Shown: positions 10,224 to 21,978 of the stretch, piece by piece
Numbering within the stretch: position 1 is the first letter of the stretch
How the letters are laid out: each line of letters opens with the position of its first letter
Source of the DNA: Geosiphon pyriformis
Lineage: Eukaryota; Glomeromycota; Glomeromycetes; Archaeosporales; Geosiphonaceae
Assembly: GCA_016748015.1 (NCBI GenBank)
Contig: JAAOMT010000703.1
Coordinates: 1,072,445-1,136,444 of the forward strand
Reading direction: 5' to 3'
DNA: 64,000 nt
Notes under the pieces: generated by a model
What the model was told of the DNA's origin: nothing
The model's database searches: none
Seen by the model: only the letters and a program-made list of their open reading frames with translations
Made by a program: the position numbers and the translations under genes

Positions 10224-12001
10224 TTAAGTTCTATAATTGACAATAAGAAAAAGAATCACTAATACCAAATATGCAAACTGTTTATCTAAGATTGCCTTTC
10301 TCAAAACAAGATTGACAAAAAACCAAACATTTGAATGCACCTTAGTTAAGCTAGGTTTTGAAAGACCATTGGAAGACAAAAAAATACCTAAATAATAATG
10401 AAGTTCTCCTTTTTTGGCAACAAAAATAGGTGAGTTATTGACAGTCAGATAAGAGTCTGAAATCTGACAGTTAATAAGGATAGCCACAGTCTTATTATTA
10501 TTTATAGAAATGTCATTAATCTTAAAGAATTCACTAGCAACGTTGAGGATGTGCTGTGTAGTAGCCTGACTACCACCAACCCAAATAGTATTGTTGACAA
10601 AAGCACCAGTAGCAAGAAATAAAGTCAATCCAGTCTGAGATTCCACATGACCAGACTTAGAAACAAAATAAGAATTCAATCTGTAATCACATACACTCTC
10701 TTGTTTTTTGATCTTACATAAAAGCAAATCATAAAATATGTGCCAAAGAAGAGGTGAAAAAACTTTCCCTTGGTCCAATTCATTATAAACATGATACCCA
10801 TTAGTCAACCCAAAATCTGTCATTACTCTGTTAACACGACTATTGTGAATACTACCAAAAAATCTAATAAACCTGCCATATATCTTGATTCTAATCAAAT
10901 TTTGCCTAAGATGTTTCCAATCAACAGAGTCATAAGTCTTTTGTATGTCCTGCAAAACCAGGCACAGTTCTTGGTTTTTCTTTAAGACATCTTTGACCAC
11001 TGAGCCAATGACAAAAATAGATGACTGTGTTATTGTATCTCTCAAAACAGAGAAATTGTTACCATGTAAAACATCATAAGTGCTGCAAGCTAAAGAAATC
11101 CTATCTAAAAAAATCTTGGAAAGAATTTTGTGAACTGTTTCAATCAAAGCAATAGAATGGGTATTTGTGAGAATATTTTTCCACTCATATGACTTAGAAA
11201 TCATCAAAACCCAAGCTTCCTTCCATGGTCTAGGTACTGATTTACAAGTGAAACACAGATTCAAGAGCACCAACAGCATATCCAAAACTGATTTGTTACA
11301 GTGTTTTCATAATTCATTAGAAATGCCAAAGAGACCAACTGCTTTTCTATTAGGCAGTTTTGAGACCACAGCAAATATTTTATCAAAACCAATCAAACAC
11401 ATTATATCAGAAAATGCACCATCAAAAACATATTCCAAAGGCTGATATTGGCGAGTCCAATTATCAGAGATATCAGACACCACTTTATGTTTCCTAGTTC
11501 ACTTTTCTATAATCTCATCCATCTTAAATTTAACTAAATCAGGCTTCAAGACCAACTTATCACTTACAACTAAATGATTTAATATTACCTTGCAAAAAGG
11601 ATGTTCCAACACATTCCTAATGGTGCGACCCTTATCTAATTCAAAACTTTTTATTCTACTGGTAATGGCCTGCTTGATATGAGATTCTTCAGCATGCTTG
11701 GATTCTAGCAATTTCAAAAAACAGTAAAACTTCCTCACTTTTGCCAGTTCAGAGCAAATAGCATTAAAAGTAGAACCTGAAAGAAAAAGAGACTTTACTT
11801 CTACTGCATTTTTAGAGTTAAGCCTGTCCCATGTATCTAGCAACAAAGTAAAATCTTTACTTGAAACCAACTAAAAAGCTTTCACCAACCTGGACACCAG
11901 CAACTCCAGTTTGTAAAACCTAGAAAACTCTTTGATAAAAACACTGTTATAACCTTTAAACCATTTCTTTCTTAATGTTTCATTGGCCGAAAAAATTATG
12001 A
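10224..12001 (-). pseudogene. LINE-2 reverse transcriptase
   Basis: The palm is an uninterrupted 353-residue piece (11,285-10,224): IALIETVHKILSKIFLDRI, LRDTITQSSIFVIGSVVKD, LVLQDIQKTYDSVDW (this Asp kept), QGKVFSPLLWHIFYD, ATGAFVNNTIWVGG (catalytic FVDD now FVNN) and KGELHYYLGIFLSSNGLSKPSL. Upstream (11,870-11,499 and on to the LTR at 12,001) is the finger/linker region, with FELDKGRTIRNVLEHPFCKVILNHLVV. The piece reads across the LTR insertion into the endonuclease side at 13,416 in frame. Downstream (10,223-9,531) is the thumb/connection, with stops. Confidence 0.85.
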
Positions 12002-13415
12002 TGTTACTAGATAAAAACTATGGATTTGTAACTTCTTAGCAATAACAATAACTTTTACCTGGAACACACACATTACCATGATTATGCTACTAACTATAGC
12101 ATATCATGGGTGTATGGACTATTTTAGTGAATGGGAGAGCAGAAAGGGGTACATGATAAGGTCATTAAAAGTGAAAGAAAGTATTGTCATTATTATTTGT
12201 TTTTGGGCAAGAACCAGTCTTAGGTATTTGAAAAGGGGAAAGAGAAATCACATCTCTTTATATGTATCAAAAGCACAATCAGCAACAAGAAGTGAAACCA
12301 ACTATTCAAAGAAATATGTAACCAGAATTCTTTCAATTAGTCGTTGAAAAGGTGTGGTGTTCAAATGCCCACTTTGAAAACAAAGTTATAGGAATTATAA
12401 AAAAATTGTAAAAGTAAAACATAACTGAAATAGATTTAACTTTTTATTGTTGAGACCACTCTCTAACAATGTGATACTTTATTACTTATTTTTATATTTA
12501 ACAACTTGTTCGGTAAAACAAGACTTAATGTGAAATGGTGATAACACATGATTTGAAAGATCGGAAGTAATAGAACAACTTGAAATGATGATAACAAGTA
12601 AGTAAAAGATTATAAACAATGTGATTCCAAATAGTAATAAGGAATATGGGAAGACATACTTGAGATTGTGATAACAAGTATTTAGAGCATAGAAAGGGGA
12701 GAAAGAATATGAAGGGTAGAGGAAAGGACTAACTGCTCACTATAAAACTATAGCAAAGAGTTGGCTCAGTATTGAACTGATACTTTCCTGAGCTGACAGA
12801 GGGGCTGTATATATAGCTAAATTATATCAGATCTACATACTATATTAGAACTATTTAAAATACATCAATTATTTATATATATTTAATTAATCAATTTATG
12901 ATGAGCTTACTCAGCATGTTATTTTCTCAGAGCTAGTGATTTTTAGATGATCAGATTTAAATGGTTGGATCTAGAACATTAATTGTCAATCAATGATACC
13001 AATTGTGATTATGATTAACATAATCAGAAATAGATCAATTGATTATATTTCTTGGTAACTACTTTTAATCATTAATCGCAGATCTGGAATGTTAGATTGG
13101 TCTAATAAGGGTGTATGAGAATTTTGGAGCATAACAAAACCTGTTGTTATCTGATTACATGCATCAATCATTTATTTCTATTGGTGTTTCTTAGTTTGCC
13201 AAGATTTCTTTATATCCAACTTAGTTAAACTGTTGGATTGTGCCATATTTCTTTGTTGTAATTAGATTGATTACTGATCATTTATTTCCAGATTGCTGGC
13301 TGATTTTGTTAATTAAGTGCGATGATGTAGATCTTTTTTGCATGATTTTAATGTTAATTTCCATTGTATGTGTTGTAATTTTTGCATTGAAAAGTGTGAA
13401 AATCTTCTGGTAACA
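12002..13415 (+). repeat. 1.4-kb LTR insertion with 4-bp target duplication ATGA
   Basis: It begins TGTTACTAG and ends TTCTGGTAACA, flanked by ATGA on both sides (11,998-12,001; 13,416-13,419). Excising it with one ATGA restores the LINE-2 frame (…VHKII joined to IFSANETLRKKWFKGY). A TATATATAGC box lies at about 12,811-12,820, so the LTR points plus. The body has three near-copies of a TGATAACA(A)-type motif (about 12,538, 12,590, 12,670). It is not obviously homologous to the GAATTCC-array LTRs. The 89-residue open frame inside (12,078-12,347) resembles nothing I know. Solo LTR is favoured; a small non-autonomous element is possible. Confidence 0.75.
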
Positions 13416-14335
13416 ATGATCTTGTGAACAATATTCTACATCGCATCCAAATCTGAAAACCTATCAGCTTCCTCAAATGCATCTGAAAACATAGCAGTAT
13501 TAGCAGCTGTGACATCTCTAAATTTGCATCACTTCTTCTCATCAGCACTTTTGATGTTAAACTTCCAATGATTTCTGTTTATCTGCTTGTGCAACGAGGA
13601 CAGCTGAACATCCAACAAACCACTCAGACTTACAGAAACAGCCACATAATTGGTATCAAAATAATCTTCAATACTAGCCACATTGTAACTCACCATTGCA
13701 TTGACCAAATTCAAGAAAACAAACATGTAACCAATTATCTTAGTAACACCACAAAAATTGCACCACATTGGTATTTTAGCAAACAAGCTTTCAGCCAAAA
13801 AGTTGACTAGACCCAAATCAAAGTACTTCCTGAAGCTAGCGCATATATGAAAATTATCCTCATTGAAGTCACTACCAAGAATCACAAAAAAAAACTTATT
13901 TATAGCCTTTGCAATAAGAAAATTGATGTCACTAGCCTGAAAAAACCAAACCACTGAAGAGGCATCAGTATACAGTTCCAAAATTGTTACAGAAAGCTTA
14001 TTCTTGAATAGCAATTTGACAAAAAGAATCCAACCAGACACTTCAGAAACTTTGCACACATGACTAGCCAAAGAATTGTCTATAATAATAGCAACATCTG
14101 AACCCAAGTAATTAGAATTCACACTAGAAGTAAAAACACAAACACCATCAAACTTGTTCATGATCTATGGATGGATCTTATCTTTTAATTTAGTCTTAGT
14201 AATGATAGAAACCAAATTGTTCATTTCTTTATGTTAATAAATTATATCTTCCTGCTTTGTAGGATTGTTTATTCTCCTAATATTACAAGTGACAACTTTC
14301 CAAACTTTATTACTCATTAAGAAAGAAGAAAGACA
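13416..14335 (-). pseudogene. LINE-2 endonuclease (EEP family)
   Basis: The open piece 14,161-13,529 (210 residues) contains VNSNYLGSDVAIIIDNSLASHV, VILGSDFNEDN (GDFN changed to SDFN), an N-terminal IDY(I/V)F block now GYMFVF, and YFDTNYVAVSVSL where DH is expected (now NY). The N-terminal ATCNVRGIN-type start and a TKTKL block lie upstream to about 14,330 with stops. It lies between ORF1 and RT, the usual order. The LTR at 12,002 sits just downstream. Both the catalytic Gly-Asp and Asp-His motifs are altered, so it is inactive. Confidence 0.8.
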
Positions 14336-14634
14336 GAAACCAAACTAGCATTGTCTATTTTAGCTGAGAGACTCATAACCATAATTAAAAATTTGTTTAA
14401 TGTTTTTTCCATTTTCGAGATGACTGAAAAATTGAAAACCACCACTCTCCAGCAGTCTTACTACCAATGATTACACCTGAACTCTTACTCATCACTATAT
14501 CCACCTCTTGATTTTGTAATAAAGAGGTTATCAATGACTAATGTCCAGAGCTAAACTAGGAAACCATTGGCCCAAGTGTATCCAACCTTTTAGCCAGCTT
14601 ATTAACATGCTCTGCAAGGCTGGCAAGACTGCAT

Positions 14635-16184
14635 TCAAGAGCAGCAAAACCTATTATTTAATTTCAAAGATACCAGTGAAGTAGGCTTCATCTCCGAAGA
14701 AGAGCCAGCATTCAACAAAACATTCCAAACAGGGGAAGGAGGGAAAGATGATCCACCAGCAATTTGTGCCCATGAGACACCACCAAAAGAAACTGGATGA
14801 ACAACTGGAGCTGAGCATTTAGCATAAATGGCAGCCAGTCTGCTTTTATCAGAATCTGAGAGAGTTTTCCATGATGAAACACCAGAGAAAGCATCTTTAT
14901 TTCTACCAACAAGACAATACAAAGACATATGACCCAATTTCTTATACTTGATATACTTAACCAGAACAAGACAAGACCAGTGCAGATTGGCCCCTTTCAG
15001 AACAGACATGGTCTCCATAACTGCATCTAGTGACTCAGCAAAATCAAAACAAACAGCAGCACATCTGGCTTAGGCATAAGAAACTAGATAATGGTCAATG
15101 ACACAAGTCTTTCCACCCACTGAAGTAATGTAATCTCAGATATTATGTGTATTGGTCTCCATTGGCAGAGTGCATAGAAGAGTCTTGTGAACATCTTTTG
15201 CATCCCATAATTCTTTGTCCACATCAGATTTAACAATGCGCACTGCATCTTTCTCAATTAGGATAGATCATTTTGCTGCAACTAAATCAGTATAATTAAC
15301 TTGTTCAAATTCAATCACAGTCCCACCAACTGTATCTTGATTGACTTAATTATTCCAAATTCGGATAGTGCAGTACACACAGCCTCAGTTGATGTACCAA
15401 TCAGAATTTCCTTCAACACTACAGTCTGATCCAAATGCCCAGATGATTTTTTGAGATTGGTGTTTACCAGAATCTTTGCCTCTTCAGTCTTTTTAAAAGC
15501 CTGTGCCAAACTCAATTTGAAAGTGAATGTTGCTCTAATGATTCCAGCAAATTTTGAGAGGGTAGAGGCCTTTCCAAAACTATTGATTTTTGAAAACAAC
15601 TTTCTAATCACTTGAAGCTTCTCTTAAGAGAATTTCCCAACCACTTTGTCTAACCCAATATTCAAAATGAAAGATTTGCAAACAGAAACATTAACCAGAT
15701 TTTTCAAAGATGAGAGAAGTTTTAACAGAGCTTTCAAAAAAACATCATCTTCATTACCACTTAATGAAAATTTAATCTTATCTAACAGCTTGCCTAATAT
15801 CTTTTTGGTTTTAACTTTTAAACCAATAAGTGTTTGATTAGGATCTCCTTCAGCAAGAGTACTGCTTTTATTATAATCAAATCTGATTTCTTTCATCAGA
15901 CATTTCTCTTCCATATCAATACTATTAGACTCAATAGTATCACCATTCTCTAAACCCTATGAACAACTATTCTGAACCTTAGGACCAACATTTCTACCAC
16001 CAGAGCCATCCTCCAAAGCATCACCTCTTCTTTTTTTCCTTGGAAAAACAGGTCTAAAGCCAACTTTAGAACCAAAAACTTCAGTAGTCTTCTCCATGAC
16101 AGCAATACTACAGCCAACAGTGGCTTCATAGTCAAGAATAAAAGATTTAGATTTATTATACTGAATTGTAAAAACTTCTTTCAA
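14635..16184 (-). pseudogene. LINE-2 ORF1 (nucleic-acid-binding protein), frameshifted
   Basis: Four open pieces (16,184-15,957; 15,914-15,624; 15,611-15,315; 15,018-14,635). The first three share a frame broken by stops; the last is shifted by a small deletion near 15,300, where the text jumps from IQLVGL to IEFEQ. Order: charged N-terminus with a KKRRGDALED block; LFSKINSFGKASTLSKFAGI; an RRM-like strand VLKEILIGTSTEAVCTALSEFGIIKSI; then a second half with VGGKTCVID. The expected CCHC knuckle reads YIKYKKLGHMSLYC, so two Cys are now Tyr (TGT to TAT). ORF1 proteins bind element RNA; that role is by family. The start at 16,184 is the first Met of the piece and is uncertain. Confidence 0.75.
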
Positions 16185-16240
16185 AATTCTAAGACTCTTT
16201 TTTAGGAATTTGGGATAAAGAAGAGAAAGAAGTTTTTTTA

Positions 16241-16824
16241 ATTTTTAGTTATATATACAAAATTTTTTCTAATTAATACAGATTATTTTAATGTTAAAGT
16301 ATTAATTTAATCTGATTTAATAAATTTAACCACAGTTTTTTGTTATAGTTTAATAAGTTATAATTAAATTAATATTATTTGTTTGTATTTAAATAAAATT
16401 AAGATAATTTTTTTTTAGATATATTTATAGAAATTTTTATTATTATTATAATCTAATCTAAATAAATTTTTTGTTTTTTAAAATTATTATTAATCTAAAT
16501 ATTATTTTTATTAATCAATAATACTGTTTGCTTTAAACTATCTTTTAATATAAATATAAATTAAATAATTTTTTAAATTTTAAAGAAATAATAACCTTTT
16601 TAAAACTATTTATTTTTAAAAAAAGTATTTTAATTATTTGTACTTTAGTTATAACTGATTTGTTCTTAACTATTAAAAAATTAATGTTTAAAACAAAAAA
16701 TTTTTAATAAATACTTTTATTTAAGTTTTTACAATTTTGAAATTTATTTATTATTTTTAAAAAAATGTTTAAAAAAGAAAAAAAACATATTTTTATTATT
16801 ATTATTTTAATTAATACAATTAAT
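16241..16824 (-). mobile_element. Extremely AT-rich LINE ORF1 fragment
   Basis: No open frame of note. Over about 16,400-16,740 the sequence aligns by eye with the ORF1 segment of LINE F at about 23,080-23,410 (shared TATAAATATAAATTAAATAA and the stretch before TTTTTAATAA). It is therefore an older ORF1 copy in which nearly every C/G has become T/A. It lies between the 5' end of LINE-2 and the 3' end of LINE F. Confidence 0.55.
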
Positions 16825-16968
16825 AAGTAAAACTCAATTACTACTTAGTATACAAAATTAAATTAAGTAATCTAGATTAGATATAACTTATACACTTACC
16901 ATATATGGTTAGCCATTCAAGTTAGATAAGACAACACTACATATTTATAAAAACTCTTGCACTATTAT

Positions 16969-18240
16969 TTAGGCCAAAAAAAATAAACATGATTTATAAC
17001 TGCCAAAATTTACTGCAAAAAATTTAATAATGCCAAAAAGCCTAACTATACTATCTAATAGCTCAGTTATTAAGTTACCAATTAGACTAAACACTATACT
17101 GTTATCTTTTACTAAATTAATTTTTTCTATTTCAGTCCTAAATTTAGATCTACTAAGCCAAATTATAGAACAATATTTCTTCACTAGCCAATTTACAAAA
17201 CTAATAACTGTTATTAAAGATTTTTTTTTGGCCTTAAAAACTATTAATGCCTTAGCACACTAAGCTTTTAGCATAAAATTTTTGCAAATTATGACATATA
17301 AATTCACATCTAATAAATACTTGAATAAAATGTTTATTACAAAAAAAGAAAAAAAGATACAAGTTTCAACCAATAACTTTTAAAGACCAAAGAATTTTAA
17401 CAGTATTTCTTTATGAGATTTAGCATTTTTAGTGCAAGTAAAAACATAATTTAAAAGCTTTACTTTGTTATACAATAAGCATAATACACTCAGATATTTT
17501 TTATTATACAATCTTTTTCTAATTACTACTAGTAAACATTCATGTACAGTTTTCATTAAGTATGTATACAAATTGACAGAATTTTTGCTAGTAAAATTAG
17601 ACAATATATGTTAATTATGATGTTATATTTTTACAGTAGATAGTCAATTTATGTTCTTAATTAAATTGCTTGACATTATTTTATAATTAGAATTAACTTC
17701 TTATTAAGCATAATAAATAGAATAATACATATCACAAATAAAGTATTAACTGTGTTATTAGTCACAATATAACATTTATGTATTTTACTTGGCAAAAACA
17801 AAAAAAACTAGCAGTTTTATTTGCTATCTAATCTGTTTTTTTATTGCCTAAAATTTTCAAATGATTTTTGATCTTAATCCATCTGACCAAAAATTTTTTA
17901 TTTCTTATCAAATTTACAATATGCCTTTTTTCTATTCAACAACAGTTACAAAAATCAGACACTATAAAATTTTCTTTAACAGCACAAATATCAATAGTTG
18001 TTTGGCTATCTAAATGCAAAATTATTACACAAAATGAAGAAACATACCTTAAAAACAAAGCAACAGTCTGCAATTTAGTCAAAGTTAATGACAAAAAACC
18101 ACTTATTTCAACCCCAATATTCACATTTATGGCTGGAAAATACATATTAGCTTTATTGGCAATATTAGCAGAATTTATGTTTTTTAAAAAACTATTTATA
18201 TATATCTTAATAATACTAAACCAAATTTTATACAAGTATT
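16969..18240 (-). pseudogene. LINE F RNase H and C-terminus
   Basis: RNase H piece 18,235-17,936 (99 residues): FPAINVNIGVEISGFLSLTLTKLQTVALFL (Glu replaced by Lys in the TKLQ block) and LHLDSQTTIDICAVKE (Asp kept). The zinc finger piece reads VLCLLYNKVKLLNYVFTC: the second Cys is Tyr and the His is Tyr/Asn, so the finger is lost. The last piece, IVRLLGIIKFFAVNFGSYKSCLFFLA, is the conserved C-terminal tail. A dead relative of LINE-2. Confidence 0.75.
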
Positions 18241-18916
18241 TATATACATTAACAAATTAGTCAAATTCCAAAATATTTAGACCACATAACATGCTGATTC
18301 AAGCAGAACTAACTAATAATGTTTTAATATTATGCAGAACTTTTGATGTCAACTTAAACCAAAATAACACAAAATTTTTAAGATCCAACTTTTTCTAATA
18401 ACAAAATGTTTTCTAATCTATTATACTACTCTTCTTGTTCAAAAATCTATTACTAAATACTATTCCAAACTTTTTCAAAAAGCAAACTGAGTTGTAATAT
18501 AAAGACTTTCTTAAAATATTTAATATTAAAAATCTTCTAGATCATAAAATACATTAAGCAAATTATTATTTAGAGACAAACTATTAGCCAAAAAAATTCT
18601 TATTATTTTAGCTAAAAAATTATTAACAGAACTAATACACAACTTTACAGAGCATTACAAGAAATTTGAAAAAGCCCAGCCTAAAATCTGCAAGTCCAAT
18701 AAAACAACTATCTAAGAATGTCTGGAGCATTAAAAAAATTTATTACAGATGCTAATTTACCTTTGGTCTATATCTGTTCAAATAATTTCAAACCATAAAA
18801 AAAAAATGGTACAGCACTTTATTAAAAAAATTATGTGATAGATTGGCTTTAAATTTAAGACTTTTTTTAATCATAACATTTTACTTATAACACATACTAA
18901 ATAAGACAAAACTAAA

Positions 18917-19400
18917 CTAAAATCTATAGTTAATAATAAGCTGTAAGACAGCTAATACCAAATAAAAAAACTGTTTATCTGTAATAATTTTTTTAAGTAC
19001 CACATTAACAAAAAATTGAATATTAGAATAAGTTTTAATCAGACTTGGCTTTAACAACTTTTCAATTAATAAAAAGATATTTAAATATCTGTATACTTTA
19101 TTTTTTTTGACAATTAAAATTAATAAGCCACTAATTTTCAAAAAATAATCTTAACATCCTAATTAATAAAAATGTTTAATAACTTTTTACTATTTTAAAC
19201 TATATTTATAATCTTAAAAACTTCATCATTATCCAAAGATAACCACTTTTTAGCAAAATAACTAAACTTAATCACATCACTTAAATTCAATTTTTTAACA
19301 ATCTTGACAATTAGCATTTTCAATTCAAAAATTTTTAAAAACTGCCTGTTTCTTAAACACTAAAATTTACTGAATTAAAGTCTAAAAAATATCTTATCAG
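18917..19400 (-). pseudogene. LINE F RT remnant with core deleted
   Basis: The piece 19,140-18,917 reads ISGLLILIVKKNKVYRYLNIFL…VVLKKIITDKQFFYLVLAVLQLI, the block just after the RT palm. Immediately upstream (19,200-19,370) the frame reads FAKKWLSLDNDEVFKI, which in the other copies lies before the palm. The roughly 1 kb with the RPI, QxMxKAYDSV and FVDD blocks is absent, so the copy carries an internal deletion with a junction near 19,175. Confidence 0.6.
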
Positions 19401-19559
19401 CTAACTTTATTATCACTTTTTTTAACAGTTTTTACATAATATTCAAATTCTAATAAACTCTAACTTCTGAAAACTCATTTATTACTGCCAAAAACTTAAC
19501 AAAAAAACACTTTCTAAATTATATTTATTTAGCATCATCCACATCTTTGTATTTAAATT

Positions 19560-20501
19560 TCTAATATTTTTTGTTAATTTACTTGTATATGCTATTTAAA
19601 TAAACATTCAAAAAACCACCCAAATCAATTGAAACCAAAACTGTCTTGTAATTAATATTAAAAAAATCAGAAACAGAATTGATCTTATAACTGGCTACTG
19701 TTGATAACAAAATTTTATTTACAAAAATGTAATCTATAATCTTTTTAACAATTTTCAAATTGTTTTAAATAGAGACTTTAACCAATATTAAATTCAAACA
19801 AAACTTGTACTTTTTTAAGCCTATTTTTATTAAAATTTCCATTTAAGACCACAAAAGTGCTGAAGTTAACTGCTTTAACAATATATGAGTTGATTTTTAC
19901 AGTCTAACCAAACCTAACTTTAACAGAAACATTAACATATAAATTCAGAATTATAACTAAAAGCTTGTCTTTAAAGAGAAACTGTACTAAAATAATCTAA
20001 CTGAAAACTTTTTTTATCTTAAAAATATGTTAAGTCAGAGAATTGTTTATAAGAATAGCCATACCAATACCAAAAAAACTTCTATTCTAACCAGATGTGA
20101 AAATTTGCACTTTATTAAACTTATTTACAATTTATAGCCTAATATTTAATCTTAACTTTATTTTCATAACAATAGAAACCATATTATCCAAACTTTTATG
20201 TCAATAAACAATGTTTTATTGGTTTATAGAAATATTAATACCCCAAATATTACATGTAACAAACTTCTATATTAAATTAGTTATTAAGATAATAAAAGTA
20301 TTAAAAAGTCCAAGTTAGAGCACAATTGATTCAATCTTACCAAAACCAAACTAACTAAAACTTTAAAAGCCACTATTTTTAATTCCAAGCCACTTATTTT
20401 AGTGATCAGAATTTTTGATTTACTCAAACCCAAATTTGAAATCTTTTCATTTATGACTAAAAAAAAGAAACAAACAACACAGATAGGTCATTTAAAACCA
20501 T
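19560..20501 (-). pseudogene. LINE F endonuclease remnant
   Basis: Fragments in one orientation: VQIFTSG and GIGMAILINNSL (20,050-20,110), FVVLNGNFNKN (GDFN changed to NGNFN, near 19,840), IDYIFVNKILLSTVASYKI (near 19,700), and FFNINYKTVLVSI where DH is expected. Stops are frequent. The N-terminal end is cut by the LTR at 20,502. Same architecture as the LINE-2 and LINE C endonucleases. Confidence 0.6.
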
Positions 20502-21351
20502 TGTTACTCATAGAAATATAGGAAATATATTAGCATAATTATTAGCCAATCAGAAGTAAGCATAGTAAATGTGAAATTTCAGGATTCCTCTCAGAAATTG
20601 CAGGATTCTAGGAATTTCAGAATTCTCCAATAAGGAATTGCAGAATTGCAGAATTCCAGGATTTCTCTCAAAGGAATCGCAGGATTCCAGGAATTCCAGG
20701 ATTTCTGTTGTGAAGAATCGAGGAATTGAGGAATCTCAATTATGTATATATAGTAGTAGTATTAGAAACAGAAAAGACAGAATCGATACCACAGAATACT
20801 TAGCCTAGAAACAAAAATCATCAAATAAATAATTATTCCATATCTTAATTCACTCTCCACTATCAACACTTCATGTTGATAATAAGTGATACTTAACCAC
20901 ACTGAAACAATAGCTCTTGATCACGGCTATTGATGGGATACTAATCTGCAAATTGCCTTGGCTTATTTCTTTTTTTTCTTTATTTTTTTCTTATTTTTCT
21001 TTATTTTATTTTGATTTATTATTGTGCACTAACTCATTGATTAAAAAGCGCTGATTACTGACATCAAGGATTGCCTGGTAAAAGACCTCTGTGAGAGGGT
21101 AGGACATGTACAGAAGATACGGATTACTTACCAGAGGATTGCCAGCCACCAAGCCAAGAAAAGAATTGACAAACTTGTGAGTCTGGGAAGCTACGGATAA
21201 AACAACTATTGAATCTCTGTTCATTATACAAAAGACTCCATTAAAACCTTCAGATACAACGTTCGCAGAACCTCATCAATGGAAGTAGCTTTACAAACAC
21301 CAAGTTATGGGTTGTTATTTACTTTAACAGCAGAAATAATCTCCTGTAACA
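20502..21351 (+). repeat. Solo gypsy LTR with perfect 4-bp target duplication CCAT
   Basis: It runs TGTTACTCATAG…CTCCTGTAACA, flanked by CCAT at 20,498-20,501 and 21,352-21,355. It is the same family as the LTRs of gypsy elements A, E, G and H: GAATTCC-type array at about 20,575-20,745, TATATATAG at about 20,745, the ACTATCAACA hairpin near 20,865-20,890 and the CAATAGC hairpin near 20,907-20,932. No internal sequence is left. Confidence 0.92.
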
Positions 21352-21978
21352 CCATATTTAAATTTGAATTTGAATTCAATAATACAAGCACAATAGAAAA
21401 AAGAGATTAAAAAATAGACATTAAGAGTACCAGATTCATAAAGCTTAATTTTTACACAATATTTGATATTTAATCTGTTAAAAACTTTAAGAAGTACTCC
21501 AAAGATACTAAGCAAACACTAATAAATAAATTATTTTGAATAATTAGAAGACTTTTTTTAATATATGATATACTAAAAAAAGAGAATTCAAAACCAAAAC
21601 CAGAATAAATATTATTAAAAAAAAACAGCAAGCAAAACTACTTGAACCCAAAATTTGCCACTAAATACAGCAAAACAGGAAATAAAAACATTTTTTTTAA
21701 CATATAATTTGGCCAATTGGAGATAATTCTGTTTTAAAACAATTTTTTTATAAATTTTTTTTAGAAGACAAGACAGATGTACTTAATACATTACACTTTA
21801 GAGCCAAATATCCAAAATGTCTGTACTTTTTACAACAAAACAAATCTAATTTAACTCAAAAAAGTTTTATATTACCAAAAATTAACTGTGTGAAAAGCAG
21901 TCTTAAGTTTTTTATTTATTTTAAAACTAATTATAGCAGAATAAATTCTATTGCCAATATTAAATAATTAGTTAATAA
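21352..21978 (-). pseudogene. LINE F ORF1, middle and C-terminal part
   Basis: AT-rich, with stops. The minus strand gives KVQTFWIFGSKV, in the place where the other ORF1 has the CCHC knuckle, and YMLKKMFLFPVLLY near 21,690, corresponding to the YAKRSAPV-type block. It continues across the LTR at 21,979 into ADKKTCIIN, equivalent to GGKTCVID in LINE-2. Weak but collinear with LINE-2 ORF1. Confidence 0.5.

Larger units (their letters stand above)
8105..16240 (-). mobile_element. LINE-2: near-complete non-LTR retrotransposon, ORF1 + ORF2
   Basis: The best-preserved LINE in the window. On the minus strand it has ORF1 (16,184-14,635), endonuclease (about 14,330-13,416), RT (12,001-10,224), RNase H (9,530-9,000), C-terminal zinc finger (8,954-8,613), C-terminal tail (to 8,217), a short 3' UTR and an A-rich tail (TTTTATTTTATTTTTT on the plus strand near 8,080-8,100). 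Without the 1,414-bp LTR and its 4-bp duplication it is about 6.7 kb. Some CpG remains, unlike LINE B, so it is younger or less decayed. It is dead by stops, one ORF1 frameshift and FVDD to FVNN. Confidence 0.9.

Noticed and set aside
12078-12347. 89-residue frame
   Set aside because: Lies wholly inside an LTR with clean 4-bp flanks; no motif and no support as a gene.
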